Origin: Psychrobacter lutiphocae DSM 21542
GTDB lineage: Bacteria; Pseudomonadota; Gammaproteobacteria; Pseudomonadales; Moraxellaceae
NCBI RefSeq assembly: GCF_000382145.1
Contig: NZ_KB907625.1
Location: forward strand, 16,191-80,190
DNA length: 64,000 nucleotides
Reading direction: 5' to 3'
Within the stretch, counting starts at the first letter, position 1; every line of letters begins with the position of its first letter. Both the position numbers and the translations under genes were made by a program. The notes beneath the pieces were generated by a model. That model saw only the letters and a program-made list of their open reading frames with translations. It was not told the origin of the DNA and did no database searches. Below are positions 36,601 to 46,668 of the stretch, piece by piece.

Positions 36601-37401
36601 TCCTACATCTAGACGGTCAAGCCCGACCGCAAGAATGTTCTTACTGGCGTTGATATCCCTATCATGCCATGTGCCACACTCAGCACACCTCCATTCTCTT
36701 ATTCCAAGACCTGCTCTACCTTTCGGACTACTGGACATATCGCCACAGTGTGAGCTAGTCTGGGTAGTGTAACTCTCATTTACTATCTCAAACTGACAAC
36801 CTGCATACTTACATACTTGCATTTATATTCCAGTTGTCGCTTAAATTCAAACCATGCTGCATCGTATGTTGATTTAGCCAGTTTGGTCATCGAATTTGTA
36901 AGTGAGCGTGATTTAACATCACCAACCACAATTAAGGCATTGTCCTTAACTAATTGGGTGGTGAATTTGTGTATTGCATCTAATCTTGTGTTTTTTACCT
37001 TTGGCCAGTGACAGCTGAATGGTTGATTTAAGTGCCTTTTTGCCTGTTTGGTGTGTGGCAATATGCTTGATGGCGGATTTTTTAAAGGGTATCCAGCCAA
37101 GTGCTTTGCGTTTGATATCGGCACGATTGGTACGCCAGTTCAGTTTGGCTTTTTTAAACTGCTTACGGCTTTTGGCGTGGGTTTCATTAATGGCTTGAAT
37201 GGTTTGAGAGTGTAAGCCAAGTAATTCACCGCTACCTTTGATGTATTCGTTTAGGTCATAGGCTAAAAACAACTTGCCTGTTCGCCTTAGGTGTTTGTAA
37301 CTTAGGTCATTGACATAGTTCCACGCATAGTTGACACTCCCAGCTATTTTGTTTAGCTGGTTTGCGTGTTTGTCTTTGATGCGTAGCTTGAGTGTTTTCA
37401 T
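36586..37401 (-). pseudogene. tnpB: IS200/IS605-type tnpB, frameshifted and internally deleted
   Basis: Three overlapping minus-strand frames (36946-37401, 36783-37124, 36586-36822) give pieces of one TnpB. The N-terminus is MKTLKLRIKDKHANQLNKIAGSVNYAWN, the middle is LDAIHKFTTQLVKDNALIVVGDV with SLTNSMTKLAKSTYDAAWFEFKRQLEYK, and the end is RCAECGTWHDRDINASKNIL. About 816 bp remain of the usual 1.1-1.2 kb. RuvC-I is gone, the RuvC-II Glu is Gly (IVVGDV), and the first zinc CxxC is SxxC (SSHCG); RuvC-III Asp is present. No tnpA is seen. Element C1 lies 36 bp upstream of the start. Confidence 0.88.
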
Positions 37402-37437
37402 AGGGTTAGTGTGTCAAATTTACTGTTTGGCTGCAAG

Positions 37438-37544
37438 TATAGTTGTAGTCGAATAAATGAGTTACAAGGCAACCGAGTGCAAGTACTACTGAAGTAGGCT
37501 AAACGAGGTTAACACTGTAACTCTTTTATATGGCTGTGACTATA
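37438..37544. repeat. Family-C palindromic element (copy C1, 107 bp)
   Basis: Ends TATAG (37438) and CTATA (37544) are inverted; inner arms GAGTTACA and TGTAACTC pair exactly. The core GGCAACCGAGTGCAAGTACT and GTAGGCTAAACGAGGTTAAC defines the family. It could also serve as the left end of the tnpB element, but copies C3 and C4 have no tnpB nearby. Confidence 0.7.
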
Positions 37545-37570
37545 ATTATGCGATAGTCTGTGTTGCCTTA

Positions 37571-37614
37571 TATCTACCGACTTTAGGCGATATATCCACC
37601 GACTTTAGGCGATA
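37571..37614. repeat. Direct repeat, 2 x 22 bp
   Basis: ATATCTACCGACTTTAGGCG plus AT is followed at once by the same sequence with one C/T change. Confidence 0.75.
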
Positions 37615-37745
37615 GTTTTACGGCAACCTTGGATAAACAGCAATATACTTTCATCGCTGTTGCTTGCTACTTACCTACTTCTGTTGGCTTTTATAGCATA
37701 AGTTTTATCTAAATTGTTTTATAAATCAAATTTATACGATAGCGA

Positions 37746-37774
37746 TTGACTATCGTGTATATTTTTTCTAGAAT
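37746..37774 (+). promoter_or_regulatory. Candidate promoter upstream of ompW
   Basis: TTGACT (37746-37751), 17-bp spacer, TAGAAT (37769-37774). It is 350 bp from the ompW start, so it would give a long leader or a separate small transcript. Confidence 0.35.
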
Positions 37775-38124
37775 GAAGACAACATTAAAACATTTGTTAC
37801 GAAGCTGACACAGGATAACAACATAGCTTTGCTTAAAACCTTTGTTATAAATAAGGAATAACAAGCGGCTTATCTAGTCACTACCAATTTATCCATATTA
37901 TCAGTTTTATGGCTGTGTTTTAACAAGCTTGATGATACTCTACAAGGAAGTTGCAGATTATAACCTTTAACTTTCTGCTAAGTTAACTATCTTTTGATAC
38001 TAACTGTCTTTTGATACTAACTGCTGGCCTTCTATAAGCTGGACTTATCAAGCGCTAACTCAACATAGATATGTTGCAATAACGTAATTACGCAACATTA
38101 TTTTACCTTATACAAGGACGTATC

Positions 38125-39075
38125 ATGAAAAAAGTACTCTCTCTTACTTGCGCAATTGCCGCTCCTTTGTTATTTAGCCAAACGGCCATGGCACAAATTG
38201 ACTTTCTTAAATTTTTAGATACCGATGGCAGTCATAAACGCTTCTCAGTCTCTGCAGGCTGGTTACATGCCAAAACTGAGGATAAACCAACACCACTACA
38301 AAACTCAACCTCTATTTATAACGGTTACCAGTCTGGCCCAGCACAAATTTATGGTTTACAAGAGTGGAGTAGCCCAAGGACTGGTCTAACCTCAGATAAC
38401 GTCAATACTGCCGGTATGCTATTTACTACTTATATTGACGATCACTGGTCGGTAGAAATGAAAGCGGGTATTCCGCCTAAAGTTGACATCTTGGGTAAGG
38501 GCTTTGTTCAAGCACCCGGTCATGCTTTTGTTGGCGGTAATATGTTGCCTGCCACAACAGACGTCACCCATATGGCTCAAGGCAATGGTGTTGCATCAAC
38601 AGCACGTGCTTGGTTACCTGCAGCTTTAGTTCAATATCAATTTGGCAAGTCTGGTGTTAACAAATTCCGTCCCTACGTCGGTGTTGGTATGATGTATGCT
38701 TATTTTAGTGACATCAAGCTAAACCGTGGTATTGGTCAAGACTTATCTGTTGCAGCAGGTCGTATTCAGTTAATTGAAGATGGCAATCCTATCGCAGCTT
38801 TAGGTAGTAAAGAAGACGTCATGAAGGCAGTTAATACTGGTGCCATGTCAGTTAAAGTTAGTGGCTCTAGCGCTGTTGCTCCGATTATAAACTTAGGTGC
38901 TACCTATGATATTGATGATCGTTGGTATGCGGTTGGCTCTGTGAGCTATGCTAAACTTGACAATGATACTACCATTTCAGTACGTAATGCAGAAGGCAAA
39001 GAGTTAATCTACTCAAAAGCCAACATTGATATCGACCCTATTATCACTTATCTTGGTCTAGGCTACCGCTTCTAG
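38125..39075 (+). CDS. ompW: OmpW family outer membrane protein
   Basis: The 316-aa protein starts with a Sec signal peptide (MKKVLSLTCAIAAPLLFSQTAMA, cleavage before QIDF). It continues as an OmpW-type eight-strand beta-barrel: RFSVSAGWLHAK, YIDDHWSVEMKAGIPPKVDILG, ALVQYQFGK with FRPYVGVGMMYAYFSDI, and ends in the outer-membrane insertion signature YLGLGYRF. OmpW proteins form narrow hydrophobic channels and are implicated in the passage of small hydrophobic compounds. At 316 aa it is longer than E. coli OmpW (212 aa), with extended loops. Start ATG preceded by AAGGACGTATC; a terminator follows. Confidence 0.88.
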   Translation: MKKVLSLTCAIAAPLLFSQTAMAQIDFLKFLDTDGSHKRFSVSAGWLHAKTEDKPTPLQNSTSIYNGYQSGPAQIYGLQEWSSPRTGLTSDNVNTAGMLFTTYIDDHWSVEMKAGIPPKVDILGKGFVQAPGHAFVGGNMLPATTDVTHMAQGNGVASTARAWLPAALVQYQFGKSGVNKFRPYVGVGMMYAYFSDIKLNRGIGQDLSVAAGRIQLIEDGNPIAALGSKEDVMKAVNTGAMSVKVSGSSAVAPIINLGATYDIDDRWYAVGSVSYAKLDNDTTISVRNAEGKELIYSKANIDIDPIITYLGLGYRF

Positions 39076-39143
39076 TTAATCAGTCTCAAATAAGCTGATA
39101 GAATGTAAAACATGCGGTAAATATTAGCTCAACGTCCAAAAAA

Positions 39144-39181
39144 TAAAAAAACGTACATTTTAAGAATGTGCGTTTTTTTTA
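39144..39181 (+). terminator. Terminator after ompW
   Basis: ACGTACATT (39151-39159) pairs with AATGTGCGT (39165-39173), with one T-G pair and a 5-nt loop, followed by T8. Confidence 0.85.
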
Positions 39182-39204
39182 TTATGATGTATATTGGGGT
39201 TCAG

Positions 39205-39315
39205 CATCATGATGCTAACCGTTATTTGACACCGTACACCAAAGTTTAGCTATTTTTAGCCCATTTCAAAATAACTGTACAAATTGAAGGCACAATACGA
39301 ATCAAGGATACACCC
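39205..39315. repeat. Family-B element, right half (copy B4)
   Basis: ATCATGATGCTAACCGTTAT, TAGCTATTTTTAGCCCATTT and the end GGATACACCC followed by TA match the right half of copy B1 (46900-47022). The left end is not recognisable. It fills most of the 302-bp ompW/MOSC spacer. Confidence 0.55.
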
Positions 39316-39377
39316 TAAAAACTATATGCCTAAATCACAAAATCAAACATCTGCAAACAACCCAAAGTGACAGTTCC

Positions 39378-40127
39378 ATGAATCAATCCAACTTAACCCC
39401 CAACTCACCATTCATAGATGCAGACAACAGTGCCTCACAGCTACCACTACATGTAGCCACCTTATACGATGTACGTGCTGGCAAAGCCATGCCATTTACC
39501 CGAGATGAGATGAGCGCCATTAATAAAGTGCCAGTTAATGCGCCTGTGGCTGTCAACTATCTAGGGCTTGTCAGCGATGAACAGGCAGATAGACGACATC
39601 ACGGTGGGCATTTAAAAGCAGTGCATCAAATAGCAACCGCTACTTATACCAAACTCAATGCAGAGTTTAAGCTAAAACTAACTGCTGGGCTATTGGGTGA
39701 AAATCTAATTACCACCCCAGTGGCTGGCGTAAAAGATCTAGACGAGGCCACAGTCTGTATTGGCGATGTGTTCCAATATGGTGACGGTGACGACTGTGTT
39801 CAGCTACGCATCGTACAACCTAGGCGACCTTGCTATAAAATTAATGATCAAATCGGCCCTATGGCAAGTCAGCGCAATATTGCCTCTTGGATTACCAGTC
39901 AAGGCATTGCCGGCTGGTACTTTCAAGTGGTCAAAGAGGGCATGATTGAGCATGGGATGCCAGTTTATTTAATTGAGCGCCCCTATCCCTTTGCCAACTT
40001 ACAGACCTTGTGGCAGCTTGCCAATCAAAAGCAAAAAGTTGCCGCTGCCATCATTGAACCTTGGCTGGCAATCGACTGCTTAGAAGACAGCTGGAAAAAA
40101 GTATTAACCAAAAAAATAAAACCTTAA
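39378..40127 (+). CDS. MOSC domain protein, YiiM-like
   Basis: The 249-aa protein has the MOSC order: KVPVNAPVAVNYLGLVSDEQADRRHHGGHLKAVHQIA, then GLLGENLITT, GDVFQYG and the conserved-cysteine motif VQPRRPCYKIN (Cys about residue 153). A YiiM-type helical C-terminus follows. MOSC proteins bind molybdenum cofactor sulfur or metal-sulfur groups; E. coli YiiM reduces N-hydroxylated purines such as 6-hydroxylaminopurine. The assignment to YiiM is from order and length. A downstream efflux operon starts 17 bp after the stop and could be co-transcribed. Confidence 0.85.
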   Translation: MNQSNLTPNSPFIDADNSASQLPLHVATLYDVRAGKAMPFTRDEMSAINKVPVNAPVAVNYLGLVSDEQADRRHHGGHLKAVHQIATATYTKLNAEFKLKLTAGLLGENLITTPVAGVKDLDEATVCIGDVFQYGDGDDCVQLRIVQPRRPCYKINDQIGPMASQRNIASWITSQGIAGWYFQVVKEGMIEHGMPVYLIERPYPFANLQTLWQLANQKQKVAAAIIEPWLAIDCLEDSWKKVLTKKIKP

Positions 40128-40144
40128 CTGGTTGCGAGACGATT

Positions 40145-41533
40145 ATGACTTCTTCAGATCCAAATAACAAACTGCCCATCGAGGCAAATAATCAGGCTAC
40201 TGATAAAGCCGACAAGTCAAGCACAACAACAAGCACTAATAAAAACACGGCTGACAATAGCCATAACTATCCAGCTTATTCAGCACCTAGTACCAGCACA
40301 TCTAAACCAAGCTGGCTATGGCTACTACCCTTAGTATTGGTTGCCTTAGTAATCGGTATCTTTGCTGGACGCTTATGGACTCAAAAACAGCTTGAAGCAG
40401 ATGCTTTAGAAACAAAAAAATCTGTATCACCACAAATAGCCACCACTACTGGTGTCACTGAAATTGAAAAAGAAGTTATTCAAAAGCCAGTGTTAACCGT
40501 AGAAACTATTCAGCCAGAACCAGCAGAGATGAATAATGACTTGGTCGCCGATGGCACTATTAGCCCCGAAAATACCTCCTCAGTTAGTGGCAAGGTAAAT
40601 GGTGTCTCACTGGAGCAAGTACTGGTGAAAGAAGGCAGTGAGGTTAAAAAAGGTCAAGTACTAGCTGTATTTGATACCGATGCTATTCAGCAACAAATTA
40701 TCCAAGCACAGGCCGAACTGGCTGAAGCTGAATCTAACTATGATCTGGCCAAAAAGGATGCCGAGCGAGTACTGCCATTATTAGAAATACACGCCATTAG
40801 TCAACAAGAGGCGGATCGCTACGTAGCTACTGCCAATCAGGCAGCTGCCTCTGTCGCAGCAGCTAAGGCACGTCTGAATAATCAAAACTTAACCCTAAAG
40901 AATGCCAAAGTCACCGCCCCAGTTAGCGGCATTATTAGTCAAAAAAATGCCGATGTCGGTAACGTACCAGGCCCTGAGCCTTTGTTTACCATCATCGAAA
41001 ATGGTCAATTAGAGTGGCAAGCACAAGTCAATCCTGACAAAGTAGGCAACATAAAGGTTGGCAGCTTAGTTGAAGTCAGTCTGCCAAATAACCGCAGTGT
41101 CAGTGGTAAGGTTACCCGTATCTCGCCAACCGCCGAAGAAGGTAGTCGTCAAATCACCATCTTTGCTGCTTTAAACAAAAGCCCTTATGCCAAAGCTGGG
41201 ATGTATCAACGTGGCACCTTTAAACTTGGCAGTCAAAATAAGCTTACCATTCCTGTCAGTGCGGTTGTCACGGAAGATGGCTACGATTATGTGATGCAAG
41301 TAGAGGCAATAGAGACCGAAGATAATGAGGAACCAACCTATCGTGTCAGCCGTGTCAAAGTGGTGCTCGGCGAGCGTCAAGGTGATCGTGTTGAACTTGT
41401 TGAGCCGCTAAAAAGCAACAACCCTATTGTCCGTCAAGGTGGCAACTTCTTAACCGATGGTGATGTGGTGCGCATTGCTAACTCACAAGACGCTAATATT
41501 AGCTCTAACTCTAGCACTAATACCAAAATTTAA
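40145..41533 (+). CDS. RND efflux periplasmic adaptor (membrane fusion protein)
   Basis: The protein of about 462 aa links an RND pump to an outer-membrane channel. It has an unusual cytoplasmic lead of about 50 residues rich in Asn, Ser, Thr and Lys, then a TM anchor SWLWLLPLVLVALVIGIFAG. After this come a barrel-sandwich lipoyl half (VSGKVNGVSLEQVLVKEGSEVKKGQVLAVFD), a coiled-coil hairpin (QQQIIQAQAELAEAESNYDLAK), the second lipoyl half (LKNAKVTAPVSGIISQKNADVGNVP) and beta-barrel domains. A start at 40061 inside the MOSC gene is possible, but ATG 40145 lies just beyond its stop and has GAGACG upstream. The permease follows at 92 bp. Confidence 0.9.
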   Translation: MTSSDPNNKLPIEANNQATDKADKSSTTTSTNKNTADNSHNYPAYSAPSTSTSKPSWLWLLPLVLVALVIGIFAGRLWTQKQLEADALETKKSVSPQIATTTGVTEIEKEVIQKPVLTVETIQPEPAEMNNDLVADGTISPENTSSVSGKVNGVSLEQVLVKEGSEVKKGQVLAVFDTDAIQQQIIQAQAELAEAESNYDLAKKDAERVLPLLEIHAISQQEADRYVATANQAAASVAAAKARLNNQNLTLKNAKVTAPVSGIISQKNADVGNVPGPEPLFTIIENGQLEWQAQVNPDKVGNIKVGSLVEVSLPNNRSVSGKVTRISPTAEEGSRQITIFAALNKSPYAKAGMYQRGTFKLGSQNKLTIPVSAVVTEDGYDYVMQVEAIETEDNEEPTYRVSRVKVVLGERQGDRVELVEPLKSNNPIVRQGGNFLTDGDVVRIANSQDANISSNSSTNTKI

Positions 41534-41625
41534 TATTGTCATTAGCACTTAGCTTAATTTAGCACTTAGCTTAATATTGTCGTTACCACGTCATACCGTC
41601 ATCACCATCATGCAGGACTGCCTCT

Positions 41626-44600
41626 ATGAGCCTTAATGTCTCAGCCTACTCTATCAGAAACCCTCTGGTTGCCATCTTATTATTTGTACTCATTACTTTA
41701 GGCGGTATTTTGGGTTTTATGCAAATGAAAGTGCAACAATTCCCTGATATTGACCTGCCTGCTGTCGTGGTTACGGTAGCTCTGCCTGGTGCAGCACCAA
41801 ATCAGCTAGAAAATGACATTGCCAAAAAAGTCGAAAATAAAATTTCTAGTATCGAAGGTATCAAGCACATACGCACCACCTTACAAACCGGTGTGGCCAC
41901 CATATCTTCTGAGTTTGTATTAGAAAAGGACATTCAAGAAGCTGTTGATGACGTGCGCTCTGCTGTCAATGAGGTGCAAAGCGATCTACCTGCTGCTGCC
42001 GAAGATCCTATCATTACCAAGGTCACCACAGCAGGATTGCCTGCGGCCACTTATACGGTTAGCGCACCTGGAGTAAGCGTTGAGGATTTATCTTGGTTTG
42101 TCGATGATACTATCGACAAACGCCTATCTGATATCAAAGGCGTAAGCACTGTTAGCCGTGTTGGTGGGCTTGATAGAGAGGTACGTGTTGCAGTTGATCC
42201 TATTAGTCTAAACTCGTTAAAATTGCCTATTACCCAGTTATCCGAACAGGTAGCTGGCATTCAACAAGACAACTCAGGTGGTGAGGCCAAAATTGGCAGT
42301 AGCAAACAAACCATCCGTGTTCTTGGTGCTGTCAATCACGCCCGTGAGTTAAACGAGTTACAAGTAGCTTTGCCCACAGGCGGTACCCAGCGTTTAGGTG
42401 AGATTGCTCGTATAACCGATGCCGCAGCAGAACCAAAGTCACTTACCATACTTGATGGCGATACGGTGGTCGCCTTTAACGTATCACGCTCTCGTGGTGC
42501 TAGTGAAGTAGAGATCATCAAGCGGGTAGACGCTGAATTGGCACAATTGCAACAAGATATGCCAGGCTATACCATCACCAAAGTCTTTGATAGAGCCACC
42601 CCTATTGATGAAGACTACCAAGCTTCGCTTAGAATGCTAATCGAGGGCGGTATTTTGGCAGTGGTGGTGGTTTTTTTATTCTTACGTAATGTGCGTGCTA
42701 CTATTGTTACCGCCGTTGCCCTACCTTTATCAGTTATCCCTACCTTCTTGGGAATGTATCTATTCGATTTTAGCTTAAACTTAATCAGTCTGCTGGCACT
42801 GTCATTGGTGGTCGGGGTCTTGGTGGATGATGCCATTGTTGAAGTCGAAAATATCATGCGCCATTTGCGTATGGGAAAGACGCCCTATCAAGCAGCCATG
42901 GAAGCCGCTGATGAGATTGGCTTGGCGGTGGTAGCGACCACTTTTACCTTGATTGCTGTCTTCCTACCCACTGCCTTTATGAGTGGTATTGTCGGTCAGT
43001 TTTTCCGTCAGTTTGGTTGGACAGCAGCGATTGCTATTTTTGTATCCTTGATGGTTGCTCGTCTGATTACCCCTATGATGGCAGCCTATGTGCTGCGCCC
43101 TGAAAAAAATCACCAACCTAAAAACAGCCGAGTCATGCAGCTGTATCTAAAAGCTGTCGGATGGACACTTCAGCACCGCTGGATAACCATGGGTGCTACC
43201 TTAATCTTATTTGCAGGCTCTTTGACCTTAATTAAGTTACTACCGACCACCTTTATTCCTGAAAACGATATTGACCAATCTCGTATCGGTATTGAGCTCA
43301 CCCCAGATGCCAGCTTGGCAGAAACCACACGCATTGCCAAAATGGTTGAGCAAGAAGTATCGCAAATTGATGGAGTCAAAAGTATTTTAAGTGTCATCGG
43401 TGATCCACAAGCGGCCAGTCTCGATGCCGCCTCTGGAGGTGGTGGTGAAAATGAAGCCAGTATGGATATTGTCCTTGAGCCACGTGGTACACGTCCAAGC
43501 AAGATTGATATTGAACGTGATATTACCGCTGCATTAACACAGGTACCCAGTGCCCGCTTTGATGTTGGTTTATCCAGTGGTGGTGAAGCAGGTTATAGCT
43601 TTGCGCTAACCAGCACCAATCCTAATTTATTGGAACAAACTGCACAGCAGGTAATGAGTGAAATTCGAGCACTACCGATGGCAGGTAGTGTTACTAGTGA
43701 CCGTAGTTTACCCAGACAAGAGTTATCCATTATTCCAAATCGTATCGCTATGGCAGATCTTGGTACTACTACTCAAGGAGTGGCAGATACCTTACGGGTT
43801 GCAACTTTAGGAGATTATGAGCAGCGATTATCTAAATTAAACTTGGATACCCGTCAAGTACCTATTGTGGTTCGCCTACCAGATAGTGTCAAAAACAATG
43901 TCAGTCAGTTGGGTGATCTATATGTACCGAGCACCAATGCGTCTGGAGCACGAGTTAGTGAGATTGCACAACTAAAATTTGGTACTGGTCCCTCTGAAAT
44001 TCGCCGCTTTGATCGCGAGCGTGCCATTACCATCACTACCCAAGTTGGTGATGGTGAGTTAGGAGAGCTGATCAATGAGGTGAAAGCCTTACCCAGCTTA
44101 CAGCCTGAGCAACTACCCGCTAATATTCGCTTAATAGATCAAGGTCAGGCAGAGAGTATGAAGGAGTTATTTAGCGGTTTTGTTATTGCCATGAGCATTG
44201 GTATTATCTGTATTTTTGGAGTATTGGTTTTACTATTTGGCAAAGTATTACAGCCACTGACTATTTTAATGGCATTGCCCTTATCTATTGGTGGCGCCTT
44301 TGTTGGCTTGGTTCTCAGTGATAGTAGCTTATCCATGCCCTCAATGATTGGCTTTATTATGCTGATGGGTATTGCCACCAAAAACTCTATTTTGTTGGTA
44401 GATTATGCTATCTTAGCCGAGCGTGAACATGGCTTAAGCCGATTTGATGCGCTACTCGATGCCTGTCGCAAACGAGCCCAGCCCATCATTATGACCACAG
44501 TAGCGATGGCTGCTGGTATGTTGCCTTTAATCTTTGGCTTAGGGGATGTCGATGCTACTTTCCGCCGTCCTATGGCTGCTGCAGTCTTAGGCGGACTGGT

Positions 44601-44709
44601 GACCTCAACTTTGTTAAGCTTAATTGTAATTCCTATGGTCTATACCTTTATGGATGATATTTCTAGCTGGTTTGCTAAATGGTTACAACCACATGGAAAA
44701 ACCGACTAA
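41626..44709 (+). CDS. RND efflux transporter permease (HAE family)
   Basis: A proton-driven inner-membrane trimeric pump of 1027 aa. TM1 with SIRNPLVAILLFVLITLGGILGF is followed by FPDIDLPAVVVTVALPGAAPNQLEN, typical of HAE1. The TM4 proton-relay pair appears as VVGVLVDDAIVEVENI. The ATTFTLIAVFLPTAFMSGIVGQFF segment follows, and the second half repeats the layout (GIATKNSILLVDYAILAE, FRRPMAAAVLGGLVTSTLLSLIVIPMVY). Export substrates cannot be told; the PDIDLP form is closer to MdtB/C- or MexF-like clades than to AcrB. No outer-membrane factor gene follows, so it must use one encoded elsewhere. Confidence 0.93.
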   Translation: MSLNVSAYSIRNPLVAILLFVLITLGGILGFMQMKVQQFPDIDLPAVVVTVALPGAAPNQLENDIAKKVENKISSIEGIKHIRTTLQTGVATISSEFVLEKDIQEAVDDVRSAVNEVQSDLPAAAEDPIITKVTTAGLPAATYTVSAPGVSVEDLSWFVDDTIDKRLSDIKGVSTVSRVGGLDREVRVAVDPISLNSLKLPITQLSEQVAGIQQDNSGGEAKIGSSKQTIRVLGAVNHARELNELQVALPTGGTQRLGEIARITDAAAEPKSLTILDGDTVVAFNVSRSRGASEVEIIKRVDAELAQLQQDMPGYTITKVFDRATPIDEDYQASLRMLIEGGILAVVVVFLFLRNVRATIVTAVALPLSVIPTFLGMYLFDFSLNLISLLALSLVVGVLVDDAIVEVENIMRHLRMGKTPYQAAMEAADEIGLAVVATTFTLIAVFLPTAFMSGIVGQFFRQFGWTAAIAIFVSLMVARLITPMMAAYVLRPEKNHQPKNSRVMQLYLKAVGWTLQHRWITMGATLILFAGSLTLIKLLPTTFIPENDIDQSRIGIELTPDASLAETTRIAKMVEQEVSQIDGVKSILSVIGDPQAASLDAASGGGGENEASMDIVLEPRGTRPSKIDIERDITAALTQVPSARFDVGLSSGGEAGYSFALTSTNPNLLEQTAQQVMSEIRALPMAGSVTSDRSLPRQELSIIPNRIAMADLGTTTQGVADTLRVATLGDYEQRLSKLNLDTRQVPIVVRLPDSVKNNVSQLGDLYVPSTNASGARVSEIAQLKFGTGPSEIRRFDRERAITITTQVGDGELGELINEVKALPSLQPEQLPANIRLIDQGQAESMKELFSGFVIAMSIGIICIFGVLVLLFGKVLQPLTILMALPLSIGGAFVGLVLSDSSLSMPSMIGFIMLMGIATKNSILLVDYAILAEREHGLSRFDALLDACRKRAQPIIMTTVAMAAGMLPLIFGLGDVDATFRRPMAAAVLGGLVTSTLLSLIVIPMVYTFMDDISSWFAKWLQPHGKTD

Positions 44710-44958
44710 TTCAGTAGCAATCTGGACAACCTAGTGGTGGCAGAGGCTAACTTTGCTTAAGGTAAGTGTTTTGGGCTAGATGTCTTGAGATAAACTCCCT
44801 GGGTTAAATTAACGAGCAAGTTAGCCTTTTAAATGCACTATTTTAGAGTTGGTATTTGAACCGACAAATGGGTCTGTGATATAACACTCTTACTCATTTT
44901 AATCATTGCCAATTTAACCAAAATTAATTCCGTACCACCCCAACTTAAGGCACTCTTT

Positions 44959-46668
44959 ATGACACACTCTAGTGATATTGCCATTGCCCAAAGCGCCACC
45001 TTACAACCCATTAGCGCCATTGCCGACAAGATAGAGTTAAGCGCAGACAAGATCGAACCTTATGGCCACTATAAAGCGAAAATCAACCCTATTGATGTGT
45101 TTGCAATGCCCGCCAAATCAAGCAAAAGTAAGCTGGTACTGGTCACTGCTATCAATCCTACCCCAGCTGGCGAAGGCAAAACCACAGTCACCATTGGTCT
45201 GGCCGATGCGCTAAACCGAGTGCACCAACAGCAAGGCGATGGCAAACGCACCATAGTCGCTTTACGTGAGCCCTCATTAGGCCCCGTATTTGGTATTAAA
45301 GGTGGCGCTGCCGGTGGCGGTTATGCACAAGTATTGCCGATGGAAGACATCAACCTACATTTCACTGGTGACTTCCATGCCATTGGTGCTGCCAATAACC
45401 TACTGGCCGCCATGCTCGACAACCACATTTTCCAAGGTAATGAGCTAGGTATTGACCCCAAGCAAATCCTGTGGCGCAGAGCCGTTGACATGAACGACCG
45501 CCAATTACGTCAAATTGTGAGCGGTCTTGGCAAGCGCACCGACGGTGTCACTCGTGAAGGTGGCTTTGATATTACCGTTGCTTCAGAAGTCATGGCTATC
45601 TTCTGTCTGGCAAAGGATTTAATAGATTTAAAGCAGCGTTTGGGTAACATCTTAGTCGCTTATAGCTATGACAAAAAACCCATTTATGCCCGTGATTTAA
45701 AAGCACATGGCGCCATGGCTGCTCTACTCAAAGAAGCCATTAAGCCAAACCTAGTCCAGACTATTGAAGGCACGCCAGCCATCGTCCACGGCGGACCTTT
45801 TGCCAATATCGCCCACGGCTGTAACTCTGTTATTGCCACCCGCACCGCCATGCATTTAGCAGATTACACCCTAACCGAGGCTGGATTTGGCGCTGATTTG
45901 GGCGCTGAGAAGTTTTGCGATATCAAGTGTAATTTGGCTGGCCTAACCCCAGATGCAGCCGTGGTTGTCGCAACCATTAAAGCGTTAAAATACAATGGCG
46001 GCGTCGCTAAAGACGAGCTGAAACAAGAAAACCTAACCGCCCTAGAGCAAGGCTTACCTAACTTGCTTAAACACATCGACAACCTAAAGCAAGTCTTTGG
46101 ACTGCCAGTAGTTGTTGCTATTAATCACTTCGTTACCGATACTGACGCAGAAATCGAGCTGGTACGCCAAGCCTGTGCCGACAAAGGCGTGGAAGTGGCG
46201 TTAACTCAAGTTTGGGAAAAAGGCGGTGCTGGCGGTGAAGACTTAGCTAACAAGCTATTGGACTTATTGGCGCAGCACGACGGCCAACCCAGCAACTTTA
46301 AGCTGGCCTATCACAATGAAGACAGCATCGAGGACAAAATCCGTGCCGTCGCCCAGCGCATCTATGGCGCAGACGACATTGACATTAGCCAAGCCGCCAA
46401 AACCAAAATCCGTCGCTTAACGGAACAAGGCTTAGACAAAATGCCAATTTGTATCGCCAAAACTCAATACTCACTGAGCGACGATGCCAAGCTATTAGGA
46501 CGCCCAACCGGATTTAACATCCATGTGCGTGACATCAGCGTCTCTGCTGGCGCTGGCTTTATCGTGGTCATTTGCGGCAACATCATGCGCATGCCTGGCC
46601 TACCCAAAGTACCGGCTGCCGAGCACATCGACATTGATATCGAAGGCAATATTACTGGACTGTCCTAA
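44959..46668 (+). CDS. fhs: Formate--tetrahydrofolate ligase
   Basis: Makes 10-formyl-tetrahydrofolate from formate, THF and ATP, feeding one-carbon metabolism. The 569-aa protein has the P-loop [18 protein letters not shown] (about residues 67-84), [23 protein letters not shown], the [23 protein letters not shown] segment and [16 protein letters not shown]. The end [20 protein letters not shown] is the family C-terminal pattern. Its codons (GCC, ACC, AAC) are richer in C than neighbouring genes, perhaps from high expression. Most Psychrobacter relatives use FolD as well; folD is not in the window. Confidence 0.95.
   Translation: MTHSSDIAIAQSATLQPISAIADKIELSADKIEPYGHYKAKINPIDVFAMPAKSSKSKLVLVTAINPTPAGEGKTTVTIGLADALNRVHQQQGDGKRTIVALREPSLGPVFGIKGGAAGGGYAQVLPMEDINLHFTGDFHAIGAANNLLAAMLDNHIFQGNELGIDPKQILWRRAVDMNDRQLRQIVSGLGKRTDGVTREGGFDITVASEVMAIFCLAKDLIDLKQRLGNILVAYSYDKKPIYARDLKAHGAMAALLKEAIKPNLVQTIEGTPAIVHGGPFANIAHGCNSVIATRTAMHLADYTLTEAGFGADLGAEKFCDIKCNLAGLTPDAAVVVATIKALKYNGGVAKDELKQENLTALEQGLPNLLKHIDNLKQVFGLPVVVAINHFVTDTDAEIELVRQACADKGVEVALTQVWEKGGAGGEDLANKLLDLLAQHDGQPSNFKLAYHNEDSIEDKIRAVAQRIYGADDIDISQAAKTKIRRLTEQGLDKMPICIAKTQYSLSDDAKLLGRPTGFNIHVRDISVSAGAGFIVVICGNIMRMPGLPKVPAAEHIDIDIEGNITGLS

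Larger units (their letters stand above)
37402..38124. other. 723-bp interval tnpB/ompW
   Basis: Contains element C1 (37438-37544), a 22-bp direct repeat pair (37571-37614), a candidate promoter (37746-37774), a duplicated CTTTTGATACTAACTG (about 37990-38023) and the ompW leader. No gene is seen. Confidence 0.55.

Noticed and set aside
36586..37401. Three separate small genes on the minus strand
   Set aside because: The frames overlap and join into one TnpB similarity with missing catalytic parts, so one pseudogene is the simpler reading.
40061..40144. Adaptor start overlapping the MOSC gene
   Set aside because: The extra 28 residues are translated from the MOSC coding sequence in another frame; ATG at 40145 follows the MOSC stop and has an upstream purine-rich site.
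43475..43490. CACGTGG core inside the RND permease gene as a third parS site
   Set aside because: The surrounding bases (TGAGCCACGTGGTACA) differ from the palindrome consensus at three positions, including both inner arms; probably a coding coincidence.
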